From contig JBMOIP010000006.1 in the NCBI GenBank assembly GCA_049317265.1, positions 1 through 64,000 on the forward strand: a stretch of 64,000 bases of DNA, given 5' to 3'. This document shows, in pieces, positions 1 through 9,573 of this stretch. The stretch's first letter is position 1, and every line of letters begins with the position of its first letter. Under the pieces are notes generated by a model. The model was not told the origin of the DNA. It did not search any database and was given only the letters and a program-made list of their open reading frames with translations. Both the position numbers and the translations under genes were made by a program. The DNA comes from CAIVAT01 sp049317265. GTDB taxonomy: Bacteria; Bacteroidota; Bacteroidia; Bacteroidales; FEN-979.

Positions 1-2
1 CC

Positions 3-3000
3 ACCAGCGGATCAGGAACGTTTGCCAGTGCAACGGTTCTGAACCCTGTCTATACGCCAAGTACAGCCGACATCACCGCCGGATCAGTAACCCTGACCCT
101 GACAGCAACGTCAGCAAGTCCTTGTGTCAATTCAACCGATGCGATGGTTCTGAACATTAAACGCCAGGCCATTGTAAGTGCAGGCACCGATGCGACGATC
201 TGTGAAACAGGCACCTATGAACTGAGCACCCCGACAGCTGTTTATACCACCAGCTTAACCTGGACCACCTCAGGAACAGGCACGTTCAGCAACTTTGAGA
301 CACTTCACCCGGTCTATACACCAAGTGCAGCCGACATTACGGCTGGAACAGTGACCCTGACTTTGACAGGAACGTCAGCCTCACCATGTGTCAATTCAAC
401 GGATGCGATGGTACTGACCATCCACGGTCAGCCTATAGCAGATGCAGGCATTGATGCCACAATCTGCCAGGGTACATCCTACACGGTAATCACTGCCAGT
501 GCAAGCAGCTACACCTCGCTGCTCTGGACAGCTACCGGCGCAGGAGAACTTACCGGAGAAACAACACTGAGCCCGACCTACACCCCGACAGCACTTCAAA
601 CCGGCACGGTTACGATGACCCTGACGGCCAGCGCAGCCAGTGGATGTACGGCAGCAGTGAGCACGATGACCATCACGATCAACGGATCAGCCACGGCTAG
701 TGCCGGATCTGACGCCACGATCTGTGAGACCGCAGCTTCCTACACCTTAACAGGCTCGGCCACTAACTATGCATCCTACCTGTGGACCACCAATGGTACC
801 GGAGTGTTCAGCAACACGTCAACAACGCTGACGCCGGTTTATACGCCAAGTACAGCCGATATCACATCAGGATCAGTGATCCTTACGCTGAATGTAACTG
901 GCAACACGCCATGCAGCAACACCAGTGATGCGATGACCCTGACGATCAAGCGCCAGGCCATTGTAAGTGCAGGCACCGATGCAACGATCTGTGAAACAGC
1001 AGGCACTTATACCATTTCAGCAGCCACTGCCCAGCATGCAGTAACTTACCTGTGGACCACCAGCGGATCAGGAACGTTTGCCAGTGCAACGGTTCTGAAC
1101 CCTGTCTATACCCCAAGTACAGCCGACATCACCGCCGGATCAGTGACCCTGACCCTGACAGCAACGTCAGCCAGTCCTTGTGTAAGTTCCACAGATGCGA
1201 TGGTTTTGAACATTAAACGCCAGGCTATTGTAAGTGCAGGCACCGATGCCACGATCTGTGAAACCGGAACCTACACCCTGAGCACTCCGACCGCGGTTTA
1301 TACCAACAGTTTAACCTGGACCACCTCAGGCACTGGCACGTTCAGCAACTTTGAGACCCTACACCCGGTCTATACGCCTGGAGCAGCCGATATAACCGCC
1401 GGAACAGTGACCCTGACTTTGACGGGAACCTCAGCAAGTCCGTGTATAAATTCCACGGATGCGATGACTTTGATTATTCATCGTCAACCCATTGTATATG
1501 CGGGTTCTGATGTTACCATTTGCGCAATGACTGCACCGTACTATACTTTAACCGGATCAACTTCAATGTATCAGGTCAGTCTGTTATGGACCAGTTCAGG
1601 TACTGGAACATTTACTGATGCCACTGCCCTTCATCCGAATTACATGCCAAGTTTAGCAGATATTAATGCTGGAGCAGTCACATTGACCATTACTGCAAGT
1701 GCTGCACCAGGATGTATCAATGCAGTGAGTTCAATGGTTCTTACAATCAAGACTTCACCGACAGCTAACATTGGTGTTGCAAGTGCAACCATATGTGAAA
1801 CAATGGATTATTCTCTTAGTTTGGCGACCGTGACCAATAGCAGTTCACTGCTTTGGACCACATCGGGCACAGGAACTTTCAATAATCCTGAAGCAATCCA
1901 TCCTGTTTATACACCAGGCGAGGCAGATATAAATGCCGGCAGCGTGATTTTAACACTGACTTCTTATGGCAACCTGCCTTGCGGCAATGTCACAAGTTCC
2001 ATGACGCTGAATATCAACAAGGCCCCAATTGCCAATGCAGGATCCAATGTTACGGTTTGCCAGGCGACAGCCCATACGATCAGTGGAGCCACGGCCAGCA
2101 ACTACCAGACCATTCACTGGACAGAAAACGGCCCAGGTTCATTGAGCAATGCTTCAACGCTCACACCGACCTACACACCGTTGACAGGAGAAACCGGGGT
2201 CGTCGTTCTGACGCTAACCGCAAGTCCTAAAACAGGCTGTTTAGTGGCGTCTGTTTCCACCATGACTATCACAATCAACGGATCAGCCACGGCCAGTGCC
2301 GGACCTGACGCCACGATCTGTGAGACCACTGCTTCCTACACGTTGGCAGGAACGGCAACCAACTATTCATCATACCTGTGGACTACTAGTGGTACAGGAA
2401 CGTTCAGCAATACGCCGACAACTTTAACACCGGTCTATACGCCGAGTTTAGCCGATATCACGGCAGGCACAGTAATCCTGACGCTGAATGTAACTGGCTT
2501 CTCACCATGCAGCAATACCAGTGATGCAATGACCCTGACGATCAAGCGCCAGGCGGTTGCAGATGCAGGTGCTGATGCCACGATTTGCGAAACCGCAGGT
2601 ACTTATACCATTGCTGGCGCTACGGCCCGGCATGCAGTAACTTACCTGTGGACAACCAGCGGATCAGGCACATTTGCCGATGCAACGGTTCTGAACCCGG
2701 TCTATACACCAGGAGCAGCTGATATCACTTCAGGAGCAGTGACACTGACCCTGACGGCAACGTCAGCCAGTCCTTGTGCAAGTTCCACCGATGCGATGGT
2801 TCTGAACATTAAACGCCAGGCCATTGTAAGTGCAGGCACCGATGCAACGATATGCCAGGCAGGCTCCTATATGCTGAGCACGTCAACTTCAATCTACACC
2901 TTAAATGTAGCCTGGACCACATCAGGTACAGGGACCTTCAGCAACTTTGAGACACTGCATCCGGTTTATACGCCAAGTGCTGCCGACATTACCGCCGGAA

Positions 3001-5735
3001 CAGTGACCCTGACTTTGACGGGAACCTCAGCCAGTCCTTGTGCCAATTCAACGGATGCAATGGTACTGAGCATCACCCCGCAGTCAACGGGAGATGCAGG
3101 CCCGGATGCAACGATCTGTGAAACAGCAGGTACTTATACGATCAGCGGCTCAACAGCGTCAAATGCCGGATCTTACAGCTGGGTAACCAGCGGAACGGGT
3201 ACGTTTGTAAGCTCAACGATCCTGCACCCTGTTTATACACCGAGTTCAGCCGATATCAGTGCCGGATCAGTCACCCTGACCCTGACAGCCACCTCGCCCA
3301 GCCCGTGCGTAAGTGCGACGGATGCAATGATCCTGAACATCAGCCGTCAGGCTATTGTTGACGCAGGAATCAATTCTACAATCTGCGAAACAGGAACCTA
3401 TACGCTGAGCACGTCAACATCAAGCTACACCTCAAGTGTAACCTGGACGACCAACGGAACAGGTACCTTCAGCAACTTCGAAGAATTGCACCCCGTCTAT
3501 ACTCCAAGTGCAGCCGATATCAGCGCAGGCACAGTAATCCTGACCCTGACTGGCAACTCAGCTTCACCGTGTATCAATGCTACAGACAAGATGACGCTGA
3601 CAATCCATCGCCAGGCGCTTGCAGATGCAGGAGTGGATGCCACGGTTTGCCAGGGATCAACTTATACGGTAAGCACTGCCACAGCAATTAACTATACTTC
3701 ACTTGCATGGACCGAGAACGGTACCGGATCACTGTCAGCATCTTCAACGCTTACTCCGATTTATACCCCGGGCTCAGGTGAAACTGGTGTTGTCACACTG
3801 ACCCTGACGGCTGTTGCAGCCAGTGGATGCAGCAATGCAGTAAGCACAATGACCATTACGATCAACGGTTCAGCCACGGCAAGTGCCGGTGTTGATGCGA
3901 CGATCTGCGAGACTGCAGGTTCCTACACTTTATCAGGAACGGCAACCAACTATGCATCATACTTATGGACCACCAGCGGTACAGGCACGTTCAGCAATAC
4001 GCCTACAACCTTAACTCCGGTTTATACTCCAAGTGCAGCCGATATCACGGCAGGATCAGTCATTCTGACCCTGAATGTAACCGGCAATACTTCCTGCAGC
4101 AACACCAGTGATGCGATGGTTTTAACGATCACTCCGCAGTCAACGGTAGATGCAGGATCTGATGCAACGATCTGCGAAACAGCAGGTACTTATACTATCT
4201 CAGGCGCCAGTGCTCAGTATGCAGCCGGTTACCTGTGGACCACCAGCGGAACAGGCACGTTTGCCGATGAAACAGTTCTGAACCCGGTCTATACCCCAGG
4301 AGCAGCCGACATCACCATAGGAGCAGTGACCCTGACCCTGACGGCAACGTCAGCAAGCCCTTGTGTAAGTTCCACCGATGCGATGGTACTGAACATTAAA
4401 CGCCAGGCCATTGTAAGTGCAGGCACCGATGCAACAATATGCCAGGCAGGTTCCTATACGCTGAGCACCTCAACTTCAATTTACACCTCAAGTGTAACCT
4501 GGACCACCAGCGGTACAGGCACGTTCAGCAACTTTGAAATACTGCACCCGGTCTATACGCCAGGTGCAGCAGATATCACCGCCGGAACAGTGACCCTGAC
4601 CCTGACGGGAACCTCAGCAAATCCGTGTGTGAATTCATCGGATGTGATGGTCCTTAGCATCACCCCGCAGTCAACAGCAGATGCAGGCGCAGATGCAACC
4701 ATCTGCGAAACAGCAGGTACTTATACTATTTCAGGCGCCACTGCTCAGTATGCAACCGGTTACCTGTGGACCACCAGCGGAACAGGCTCGTTTACCAATG
4801 CAATGGATCTGAACCCAACCTATACACCGGGCGCAGAAGACATCGCCGCAGGCAATGTTCTTCTTACATTGGTTGCCGGCTCAGCATCCCCGTGTGCTGG
4901 TTCCTCCGATGCGATGGTACTGAACATTAAACGCCAGGCCATTGTAAGTGCAGGCACCGATGCCACAATCTGTGAAACCGGAACCTACGCATTAAGCACC
5001 CCGACAGCGGTTTATACCACCGGCTTAACCTGGAGCACATCAGGTACAGGAACGTTCAGCAACTTTGAGACCCTGCACCCGATCTATACGCCAGGTGCAG
5101 CTGATATCACCGCCGGAACAGTGACTCTGACCCTGACGGGAACCTCGGCAAGTCCGTGTGTGAATTCATCGGATGCGATGGTGCTTAGTATCGTTCCAAT
5201 TCCTTTAGCCAATGCAGGTCAGGATGCGACCATTTGTGAGACCTCAACCAGTTTTATCTGCAATGCAACTGCTTCAAACTATACATCTTTCTACTGGGAA
5301 ACAACCGGAACAGGATTGTTCAGTAATAATTACATCCTGAACCCGGTCTATATTCCAAGCCAGGCTGATGTTAACGCAGGTTGTATTTCCCTGGTACTTC
5401 ATCTGATGGGCAATTCTCCATGTGAAGAGGTGACAGATACGATGAAACTTTGCATAAGCCGTATTCCGGTGGCCAATGCAGGACCGGATGACATGATATG
5501 CAAGGGAACAGAATATGTGTTAAGTGGTACATCAGCAATGTATTATGGAAACATAATCTGGACGACTTCCGGTACTGGCGCGTTTAACAACTGCAATATC
5601 CTTCATCCGGTGTATACTCCGAGTGTTGGAGATATAAATAGTGGCAGTGTTATCCTGACAATGAGTCTTATCGCTAATTCACCTTGTCAGAACTCAAGTG
5701 ACGCCATGGTTCTTAATTTCTATCCGAATCCGGTG
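3..5735 (+). repeat. Tandem PKD-like domain array with six-domain higher-order period
   Basis: Twenty-two in-frame copies of a roughly 265-bp unit. Copies six apart resemble each other more than neighbours do. The 'INGSATASAG' domain occurs at about 680, 2274 and 3860, always followed by the same domain order. The identical 20-mer start attgtaagtgcaggcaccga occurs at 171, 960, 1227, 2823, 4410 and 4941; the steps 1227 to 2823 (1596 bp) and 2823 to 4410 (1587 bp) give the higher-order period. All observed unit sizes keep the frame. Confidence 0.85.
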
Positions 5736-7991
5736 GCGACTGCCTATCTTGTGTCAAATGTGAAGTGCAATGGATTCAGCGATGGAATCCTGTCAGTAAG
5801 TGTCACCAATGGTACTCCGGCCTATTCTTACCTGTGGAGCGATGGACAAACTACCGCTACAGCGGTTGGTCTGGCTGCCGGCACCTATACGGTAACCGTA
5901 ACTGATGCTCATGGCTGCAAGGAAACAGCAGTTGCCACTGTTGGAATCAACCCACTTCCGGTGCTGGTCATCACGAACCCGGCTGCTGTTTGTGCCCCCA
6001 ATACGGTTAACATTTCTGATCCTTCCATTACAAGTGGCAGCATCCTTTATGGAGGCGTACTCAGCTATTGGATGGATGCAGGTGCTACGATCCCGATGAT
6101 TACTTATACAGCTGCAGGAATGGGTGTTTATTACATTAAAGCGACAACCTTCCCCGGATGTTACGATATCAAGCCTGTAACGGTAACAGTGAACCCATTG
6201 CCAATTGCTGCAGCGGGATCAAACAGGGGAATATGTATGAACCAGACCACCCAGCTTGGTGACGCGCCTGTTCAGGGCAATATCTACATCTGGACCTCCG
6301 TTCCTGCAGGATTTAACTCAACAACCGCCAATCCTTACGTGACGCCTTTGACAACTACCACCTATACATTAACAGAGACCGTCACGGCCACCGGATGTAC
6401 CAATACCCATAGCGTGGTGGTCACAGTTAATCCGTTGCCACTTGCAACAGCTGGTGCTGACAGGACTATTTGCTTAAGTGACGGAACTACAATTGGCGCA
6501 GCTGCTGTTGCCGGTAATACCTATAGCTGGACATCAATACCTGCAGGATTCATATCTACAGTTGCTAATCCGGCTGTTTATCCGCAAACTGCCACTTTCT
6601 ACTACTTAACAGAGACCGTAACAGCGACTGGTTGTACCAATTCACACAGTGTTCATGTATTGGTTAATCCAAAACCTGTACTGGTTATCACGAACCCCGC
6701 GGCAGTTTGTTCTCCAAATAAAGTTAATCTGTCTGACCCCTCTGTCACAGCAGGTAGCACCCTTGAGGGTGGACTTTTAACCTATTGGATGGATGCAGGT
6801 GCCTTGATACCGATGATAAATTACACAGCGGCCTCTGCGGGCACCTACTACATCAAGGCTACAACTGCATCGGGATGTTATGATATAAAACCGGTTAAGG
6901 CCACCGTAAATCCATTGCCTTCCTTGTTCGTAGGTACCGGAAGTGGATATTATTGCCCGGGTGGTCCAGGACTGATTTTAGGCATCAGTGGCTCACAAAC
7001 AGGTGTTAACTATACCCTGTGGAAAGGCGTTGTGTGCATGAGCAGTATCATTCCAGGCACAGGAGGCCCCATCTTCTTTGGTCCGCAAACGGCCATCGGT
7101 AGTTACTATGTTATTGCTGAAAATGTAACAACCCATTGTATCAATACCATGGATAATTGTGTGGAGATCATCCTTCAGGCTCAGTTACCTGTAAGTGTAT
7201 CAGTTGTTCCTTCGGCAAACCCGGTTTCAACCGGCACTGCCGTGACATTCACAGCCACCCCTGTGAATGGTGGATCTTCCCCATTGTATCAATGGAAAGT
7301 GAACGGGTATAATGTTGGGTCAAATGCTGCCAGCAATATTTATACATATAATCCGGCCAATGGCGACATTGTAACTTGTGTGCTTACCTCAAACGCATCT
7401 TGTGTCTCAGGTAACCCTGCTTCATCAAATGCTGTCACTATGGATGTAACCGGAGTTCCTGTAGCAGTTACCATAACAGGGGAAGTCCTTAACGGACAAA
7501 CCAATTGTTACAACGCAACCCAAACACTCACCATCGCGGGCAATGGGACATCCTTTACTGTAAATAATGGTGGCAGTGCAACCATGATTGCGGGACAGAA
7601 TATCCGTTATCTGCCTGGAACTTCTGTACATGCAGGGGGGTATATGCGTGGCTACATTACAACCAATAACCAATACTGCGGACAAGCACCGTCTATGGTA
7701 ACTGTTATTGCCGGGGAAGGGGAGAATCCCATAATTCCGGAGCAAACTTTCTTCACGATCTATCCGAATCCCACAAGCGGGAACTTTACCCTGGAGCAAA
7801 AGGGCGGAATAGCATACGAGATAGTGAAGGTTGAAGTTTATGGTATGAGAGGGGAAAGATTGATCAACCAGGAACTGATAGGAGAGAAGAAGCACGAATT
7901 CTGGTTCTCAGACCTTCCCCCGGGACTCTATATCGTTAAGGTATTTGCCAATGAACATATGGAAACCTTTAAACTTGTAAAAACCAGGTAA
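3..7991 (+). CDS. Giant T9SS-secreted adhesin-like protein, PKD-like repeats (5' partial)
   Basis: The reading frame is open from base 3, so the gene starts before the window; the first in-window ATG (144) is internal to a repeat. From 3 to about 5735 it encodes one partial and 21 complete PKD-like/Ig-like domains of about 88 residues. Each has the pattern AGxDATIC, a central LWTTSGTGTF strand, xPVYTPSxADI and a final SPCxNSTDAM. A SprB-type repeat follows (about 5755-5935), then further Ig-like domains including a duplicated YWMDAGA module (about 5955-7190). Next come another Ig-like domain, an 80-residue module with GQTNCYNATQT (about 7460-7715), and a T9SS type A sorting domain beginning IYPNPTSGNF (about 7738-7988). 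Such proteins are exported by T9SS and act at the cell surface or outside. The adhesin role is inferred from architecture. Nearly identical DNA between copies points to recent expansion, and also makes misassembly possible. Confidence 0.9.
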   Translation, partial: TSGSGTFASATVLNPVYTPSTADITAGSVTLTLTATSASPCVNSTDAMVLNIKRQAIVSAGTDATICETGTYELSTPTAVYTTSLTWTTSGTGTFSNFETLHPVYTPSAADITAGTVTLTLTGTSASPCVNSTDAMVLTIHGQPIADAGIDATICQGTSYTVITASASSYTSLLWTATGAGELTGETTLSPTYTPTALQTGTVTMTLTASAASGCTAAVSTMTITINGSATASAGSDATICETAASYTLTGSATNYASYLWTTNGTGVFSNTSTTLTPVYTPSTADITSGSVILTLNVTGNTPCSNTSDAMTLTIKRQAIVSAGTDATICETAGTYTISAATAQHAVTYLWTTSGSGTFASATVLNPVYTPSTADITAGSVTLTLTATSASPCVSSTDAMVLNIKRQAIVSAGTDATICETGTYTLSTPTAVYTNSLTWTTSGTGTFSNFETLHPVYTPGAADITAGTVTLTLTGTSASPCINSTDAMTLIIHRQPIVYAGSDVTICAMTAPYYTLTGSTSMYQVSLLWTSSGTGTFTDATALHPNYMPSLADINAGAVTLTITASAAPGCINAVSSMVLTIKTSPTANIGVASATICETMDYSLSLATVTNSSSLLWTTSGTGTFNNPEAIHPVYTPGEADINAGSVILTLTSYGNLPCGNVTSSMTLNINKAPIANAGSNVTVCQATAHTISGATASNYQTIHWTENGPGSLSNASTLTPTYTPLTGETGVVVLTLTASPKTGCLVASVSTMTITINGSATASAGPDATICETTASYTLAGTATNYSSYLWTTSGTGTFSNTPTTLTPVYTPSLADITAGTVILTLNVTGFSPCSNTSDAMTLTIKRQAVADAGADATICETAGTYTIAGATARHAVTYLWTTSGSGTFADATVLNPVYTPGAADITSGAVTLTLTATSASPCASSTDAMVLNIKRQAIVSAGTDATICQAGSYMLSTSTSIYTLNVAWTTSGTGTFSNFETLHPVYTPSAADITAGTVTLTLTGTSASPCANSTDAMVLSITPQSTGDAGPDATICETAGTYTISGSTASNAGSYSWVTSGTGTFVSSTILHPVYTPSSADISAGSVTLTLTATSPSPCVSATDAMILNISRQAIVDAGINSTICETGTYTLSTSTSSYTSSVTWTTNGTGTFSNFEELHPVYTPSAADISAGTVILTLTGNSASPCINATDKMTLTIHRQALADAGVDATVCQGSTYTVSTATAINYTSLAWTENGTGSLSASSTLTPIYTPGSGETGVVTLTLTAVAASGCSNAVSTMTITINGSATASAGVDATICETAGSYTLSGTATNYASYLWTTSGTGTFSNTPTTLTPVYTPSAADITAGSVILTLNVTGNTSCSNTSDAMVLTITPQSTVDAGSDATICETAGTYTISGASAQYAAGYLWTTSGTGTFADETVLNPVYTPGAADITIGAVTLTLTATSASPCVSSTDAMVLNIKRQAIVSAGTDATICQAGSYTLSTSTSIYTSSVTWTTSGTGTFSNFEILHPVYTPGAADITAGTVTLTLTGTSANPCVNSSDVMVLSITPQSTADAGADATICETAGTYTISGATAQYATGYLWTTSGTGSFTNAMDLNPTYTPGAEDIAAGNVLLTLVAGSASPCAGSSDAMVLNIKRQAIVSAGTDATICETGTYALSTPTAVYTTGLTWSTSGTGTFSNFETLHPIYTPGAADITAGTVTLTLTGTSASPCVNSSDAMVLSIVPIPLANAGQDATICETSTSFICNATASNYTSFYWETTGTGLFSNNYILNPVYIPSQADVNAGCISLVLHLMGNSPCEEVTDTMKLCISRIPVANAGPDDMICKGTEYVLSGTSAMYYGNIIWTTSGTGAFNNCNILHPVYTPSVGDINSGSVILTMSLIANSPCQNSSDAMVLNFYPNPVATAYLVSNVKCNGFSDGILSVSVTNGTPAYSYLWSDGQTTATAVGLAAGTYTVTVTDAHGCKETAVATVGINPLPVLVITNPAAVCAPNTVNISDPSITSGSILYGGVLSYWMDAGATIPMITYTAAGMGVYYIKATTFPGCYDIKPVTVTVNPLPIAAAGSNRGICMNQTTQLGDAPVQGNIYIWTSVPAGFNSTTANPYVTPLTTTTYTLTETVTATGCTNTHSVVVTVNPLPLATAGADRTICLSDGTTIGAAAVAGNTYSWTSIPAGFISTVANPAVYPQTATFYYLTETVTATGCTNSHSVHVLVNPKPVLVITNPAAVCSPNKVNLSDPSVTAGSTLEGGLLTYWMDAGALIPMINYTAASAGTYYIKATTASGCYDIKPVKATVNPLPSLFVGTGSGYYCPGGPGLILGISGSQTGVNYTLWKGVVCMSSIIPGTGGPIFFGPQTAIGSYYVIAENVTTHCINTMDNCVEIILQAQLPVSVSVVPSANPVSTGTAVTFTATPVNGGSSPLYQWKVNGYNVGSNAASNIYTYNPANGDIVTCVLTSNASCVSGNPASSNAVTMDVTGVPVAVTITGEVLNGQTNCYNATQTLTIAGNGTSFTVNNGGSATMIAGQNIRYLPGTSVHAGGYMRGYITTNNQYCGQAPSMVTVIAGEGENPIIPEQTFFTIYPNPTSGNFTLEQKGGIAYEIVKVEVYGMRGERLINQELIGEKKHEFWFSDLPPGLYIVKVFANEHMETFKLVKTR

Positions 7992-8000
7992 CGAAAAGAT

Positions 8001-8030
8001 GAGGCTGTCTCATCATTACGGGACAGCCTC
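8001..8030 (+). terminator. Hairpin terminator after the giant adhesin gene
   Basis: Nine-base-pair stem gaggctgtc / gacagcctc with a 12-nt loop, starting nine bases after the adhesin stop codon. It is preceded by A-rich and followed by AAAAAA, so it could work in both directions. Position and shape fit transcript termination. Confidence 0.6.
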
Positions 8031-8087
8031 AAAAAACGTTATCCTTGATCAGCCTTCGCCTGAAGAATCTGACAACTTCATTTTGTA

Positions 8088-8134
8088 AAAAGCAAACGCA
8101 GGGTTTCAATGGAAGAAACCCTGCGTTTGCTTTT
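8088..8134 (+). terminator. Second, very strong terminator hairpin
   Basis: Perfect 20-bp inverted repeat (8088-8107 with 8115-8134) with a 7-nt loop, running from an A tract into a T tract (gtttgctttt). This is a textbook bidirectional intrinsic terminator. It stands in series with the hairpin at 8001-8030 and isolates the adhesin transcript from the downstream region. Confidence 0.7.
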
Positions 8135-8507
8135 ATGATCTACTAGCAAAAAATCACTTCATTATCTCTTGCATAATCACTGTATTCACCTTCAGTTTGT
8201 TTTCAGTAAAAAATCAGCTTTGTCAATATTGTATATGGCAAATAATACGAAATATTAGAGTAACAGAGACAATTTAACACCATAAAAAGATTTGAACAGA
8301 CTAACCTGAATTCAGTCTGTTAAATATCAATTACCACGAGCTTCGCCCATGGTAATTGGTGATGCACTTTCAGGGCACATGACTGAATTTACACGAACCA
8401 CACGAAAATTATTACTCGTTGTAAAGATTGTGATGAATCAAATAATTTTTGCCAGTAAGGGGATTAGGTTAACTGTTCATACCTTTGAACTTCCCCTCCG
8501 GGAACAA
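8135..8507. other. Gene-free AT-rich intergenic region
   Basis: No supportable coding region. It contains two small inverted repeats: aacagact/agtctgtt (8295-8302 with 8314-8321) and a longer hairpin at 8329-8357. Nothing else recognisable. Confidence 0.5.
8329..8357 (-). repeat. REP-like hairpin, 13-bp stem
   Basis: Left arm aattaccacgagc and right arm gcccatggtaatt around a 3-nt loop. Two of 13 positions are A/C mismatches on the plus strand, which become G-U wobble pairs in RNA made from the minus strand. A stem therefore forms on the minus strand, downstream of the minus-strand PliI gene. It may be a decayed intergenic palindrome or a 3' end signal. Confidence 0.4.
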
Positions 8508-9086
8508 TCATTTCACGCTTGATGATTTTACAAACAAAACAAACCCCGCCTCCCCGGCCTTCAAAAGATAGGATACTTTACGGGTAGCGCTCTTGTGTCC
8601 CTTCACCGGAAAACTTCGGATAAGTGTGTTCCCTTCGATCGCGAAGGTATCATGCCCTTCGTAACCCTCGAAATTTCCTCCCGGTTTCATATCGTTTTCC
8701 TCCACCGGAGGAACTAAAATCTGTAGCAGGGACTTGTCCTTATTTGAGGCAATACCGAGGATGTTTCCGTAACTTCCAGATCCTGCTGAAACGGTTGTGA
8801 TGTAAAGTTCATCAAAGCCATTACCATCAAGATCACCCATCAGTACTTTATTCACGGGCTCTGCGTCTTTGAATTTGAGATCGGCTTTGGGAACGCCTGA
8901 AAGTGTTACGCTGATGTCGCTCAGGCTTTGCCCCTGGGGATGGGATTCCTGCACACTGAAGGTTTTACCGGTTTTGGTTTTAAAAGTCTTCACGGGAATT
9001 CCGCCTCCGGCAGATTGTCCATATGCCCCCGATAATAAACCGGCTACAACAAATGCTGTCATAGCAGAAAAGATCTTTTTTTTCAT
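8508..9086 (-). CDS. PliI-family inhibitor of I-type lysozyme, secreted
   Basis: 192 residues from the ATG at 9084-9086. This start is preferred because it places MKKKIFSAMTAF at the front of a signal peptide ending near GAYGQ; a longer reading adds a poor 13-residue extension. The core reads GDLDGNGFDELYI, then SAGSGSYG, then VPPVEEN, GHDTFAIEGN, a SFPV segment and a KAGEAG tail. This order matches the PliI family of periplasmic inhibitors of invertebrate-type lysozyme. In that family a serine and a tyrosine three residues apart in an SGxxY-like loop enter the enzyme's active site, and S-G-S-Y is present here. The likely role is protection of peptidoglycan against I-type lysozyme. It is monocistronic. 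The family assignment is from motif memory, not from a search. Confidence 0.7.
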   Translation of the reverse strand: MKKKIFSAMTAFVVAGLLSGAYGQSAGGGIPVKTFKTKTGKTFSVQESHPQGQSLSDISVTLSGVPKADLKFKDAEPVNKVLMGDLDGNGFDELYITTVSAGSGSYGNILGIASNKDKSLLQILVPPVEENDMKPGGNFEGYEGHDTFAIEGNTLIRSFPVKGHKSATRKVSYLLKAGEAGFVLFVKSSSVK

Positions 9087-9219
9087 AAGTTTAAGTTTTA
9101 GTGAAGCCGTTTGTGAATTCAGCATAATTATTCCCTTATACTTTTCATTAGCAACGACTAATATACGATCAAATTTAATAAATTACTCGTTTTTCCAGTA
9201 TTAATATGTAAGGATTTTA

Positions 9220-9328
9220 GATTGGACGATTTACGATTTACGATTGAATTTTTTGATTTACGATTGATAGTTGCTAATCGTAACTCTACAATCCATCAAT
9301 CTAATCTGCAATCGTAAATCGTCCAATC
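9220..9328. repeat. Long inverted repeat of the AATCGTAAATCGTCCAATC family
   Basis: A 19-bp arm gattggacgatttacgatt (9220-9238) is exactly complementary to aatcgtaaatcgtccaatc (9310-9328), with about 70 bases between. Extra partial copies (tttacgatt, aatcgta) lie inside and outside the arms. An 18/19 match to the same 19-mer occurs at 62952-62970, so this is a dispersed genomic repeat rather than a local hairpin only. Confidence 0.65.
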
Positions 9329-9434
9329 GTAAATCTGAATAGGAGAACACAATATCAACCTCCAATTTATAATGGGTCAAAATATCAATAACCCCATCAC
9401 GTGTAATTTATGCAGCAAATTCCGCTGCTTATCT

Positions 9435-9442
9435 TATTTTTG
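9435..9442 (+). promoter_or_regulatory. Possible Bacteroidota -7 box
   Basis: TATTTTTG matches the TAnnTTTG -7 consensus of the Bacteroidota housekeeping sigma factor. It lies 131 bases before the IPTL-CTERM start codon. No convincing -33 TTTG is present at the usual spacing, so support is weak. Confidence 0.3.
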
Positions 9443-9573
9443 TTTGGATAATGCCTAAGTATCAATGATTTTGATCTGGGGGTTGCATTAAATTTAACGA
9501 GGCTAATTCACTGTGTCATCTTGTAATAATCTACAGATGAACTAAATAACCATAACCACTTAAACTTTTTCCT

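Larger units (their letters stand above)
9087..9573. other. Intergenic region with inverted-repeat element and promoter-like box
   Basis: Divergent spacer between the PliI gene and the IPTL-CTERM gene. No coding region is supportable. It holds the inverted repeat at 9220-9328 and a TATTTTTG box at 9435-9442. Confidence 0.5.

Noticed and set aside
144..146. ATG at 144 as the start of the adhesin gene
   Set aside because: It is inside a repeat (DAMVLNIKRQ); the same frame is open back to base 3 and encodes the preceding half-domain.
3..5735. Regular repeats that could suggest a CRISPR array
   Set aside because: The repeats are about 265 bp, continuous and in frame, encode PKD-like domains and have no unique short spacers.
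7425..7895. 156-codon minus-strand frame
   Set aside because: It lies antisense to the adhesin C-terminus and shows no family resemblance or signal.
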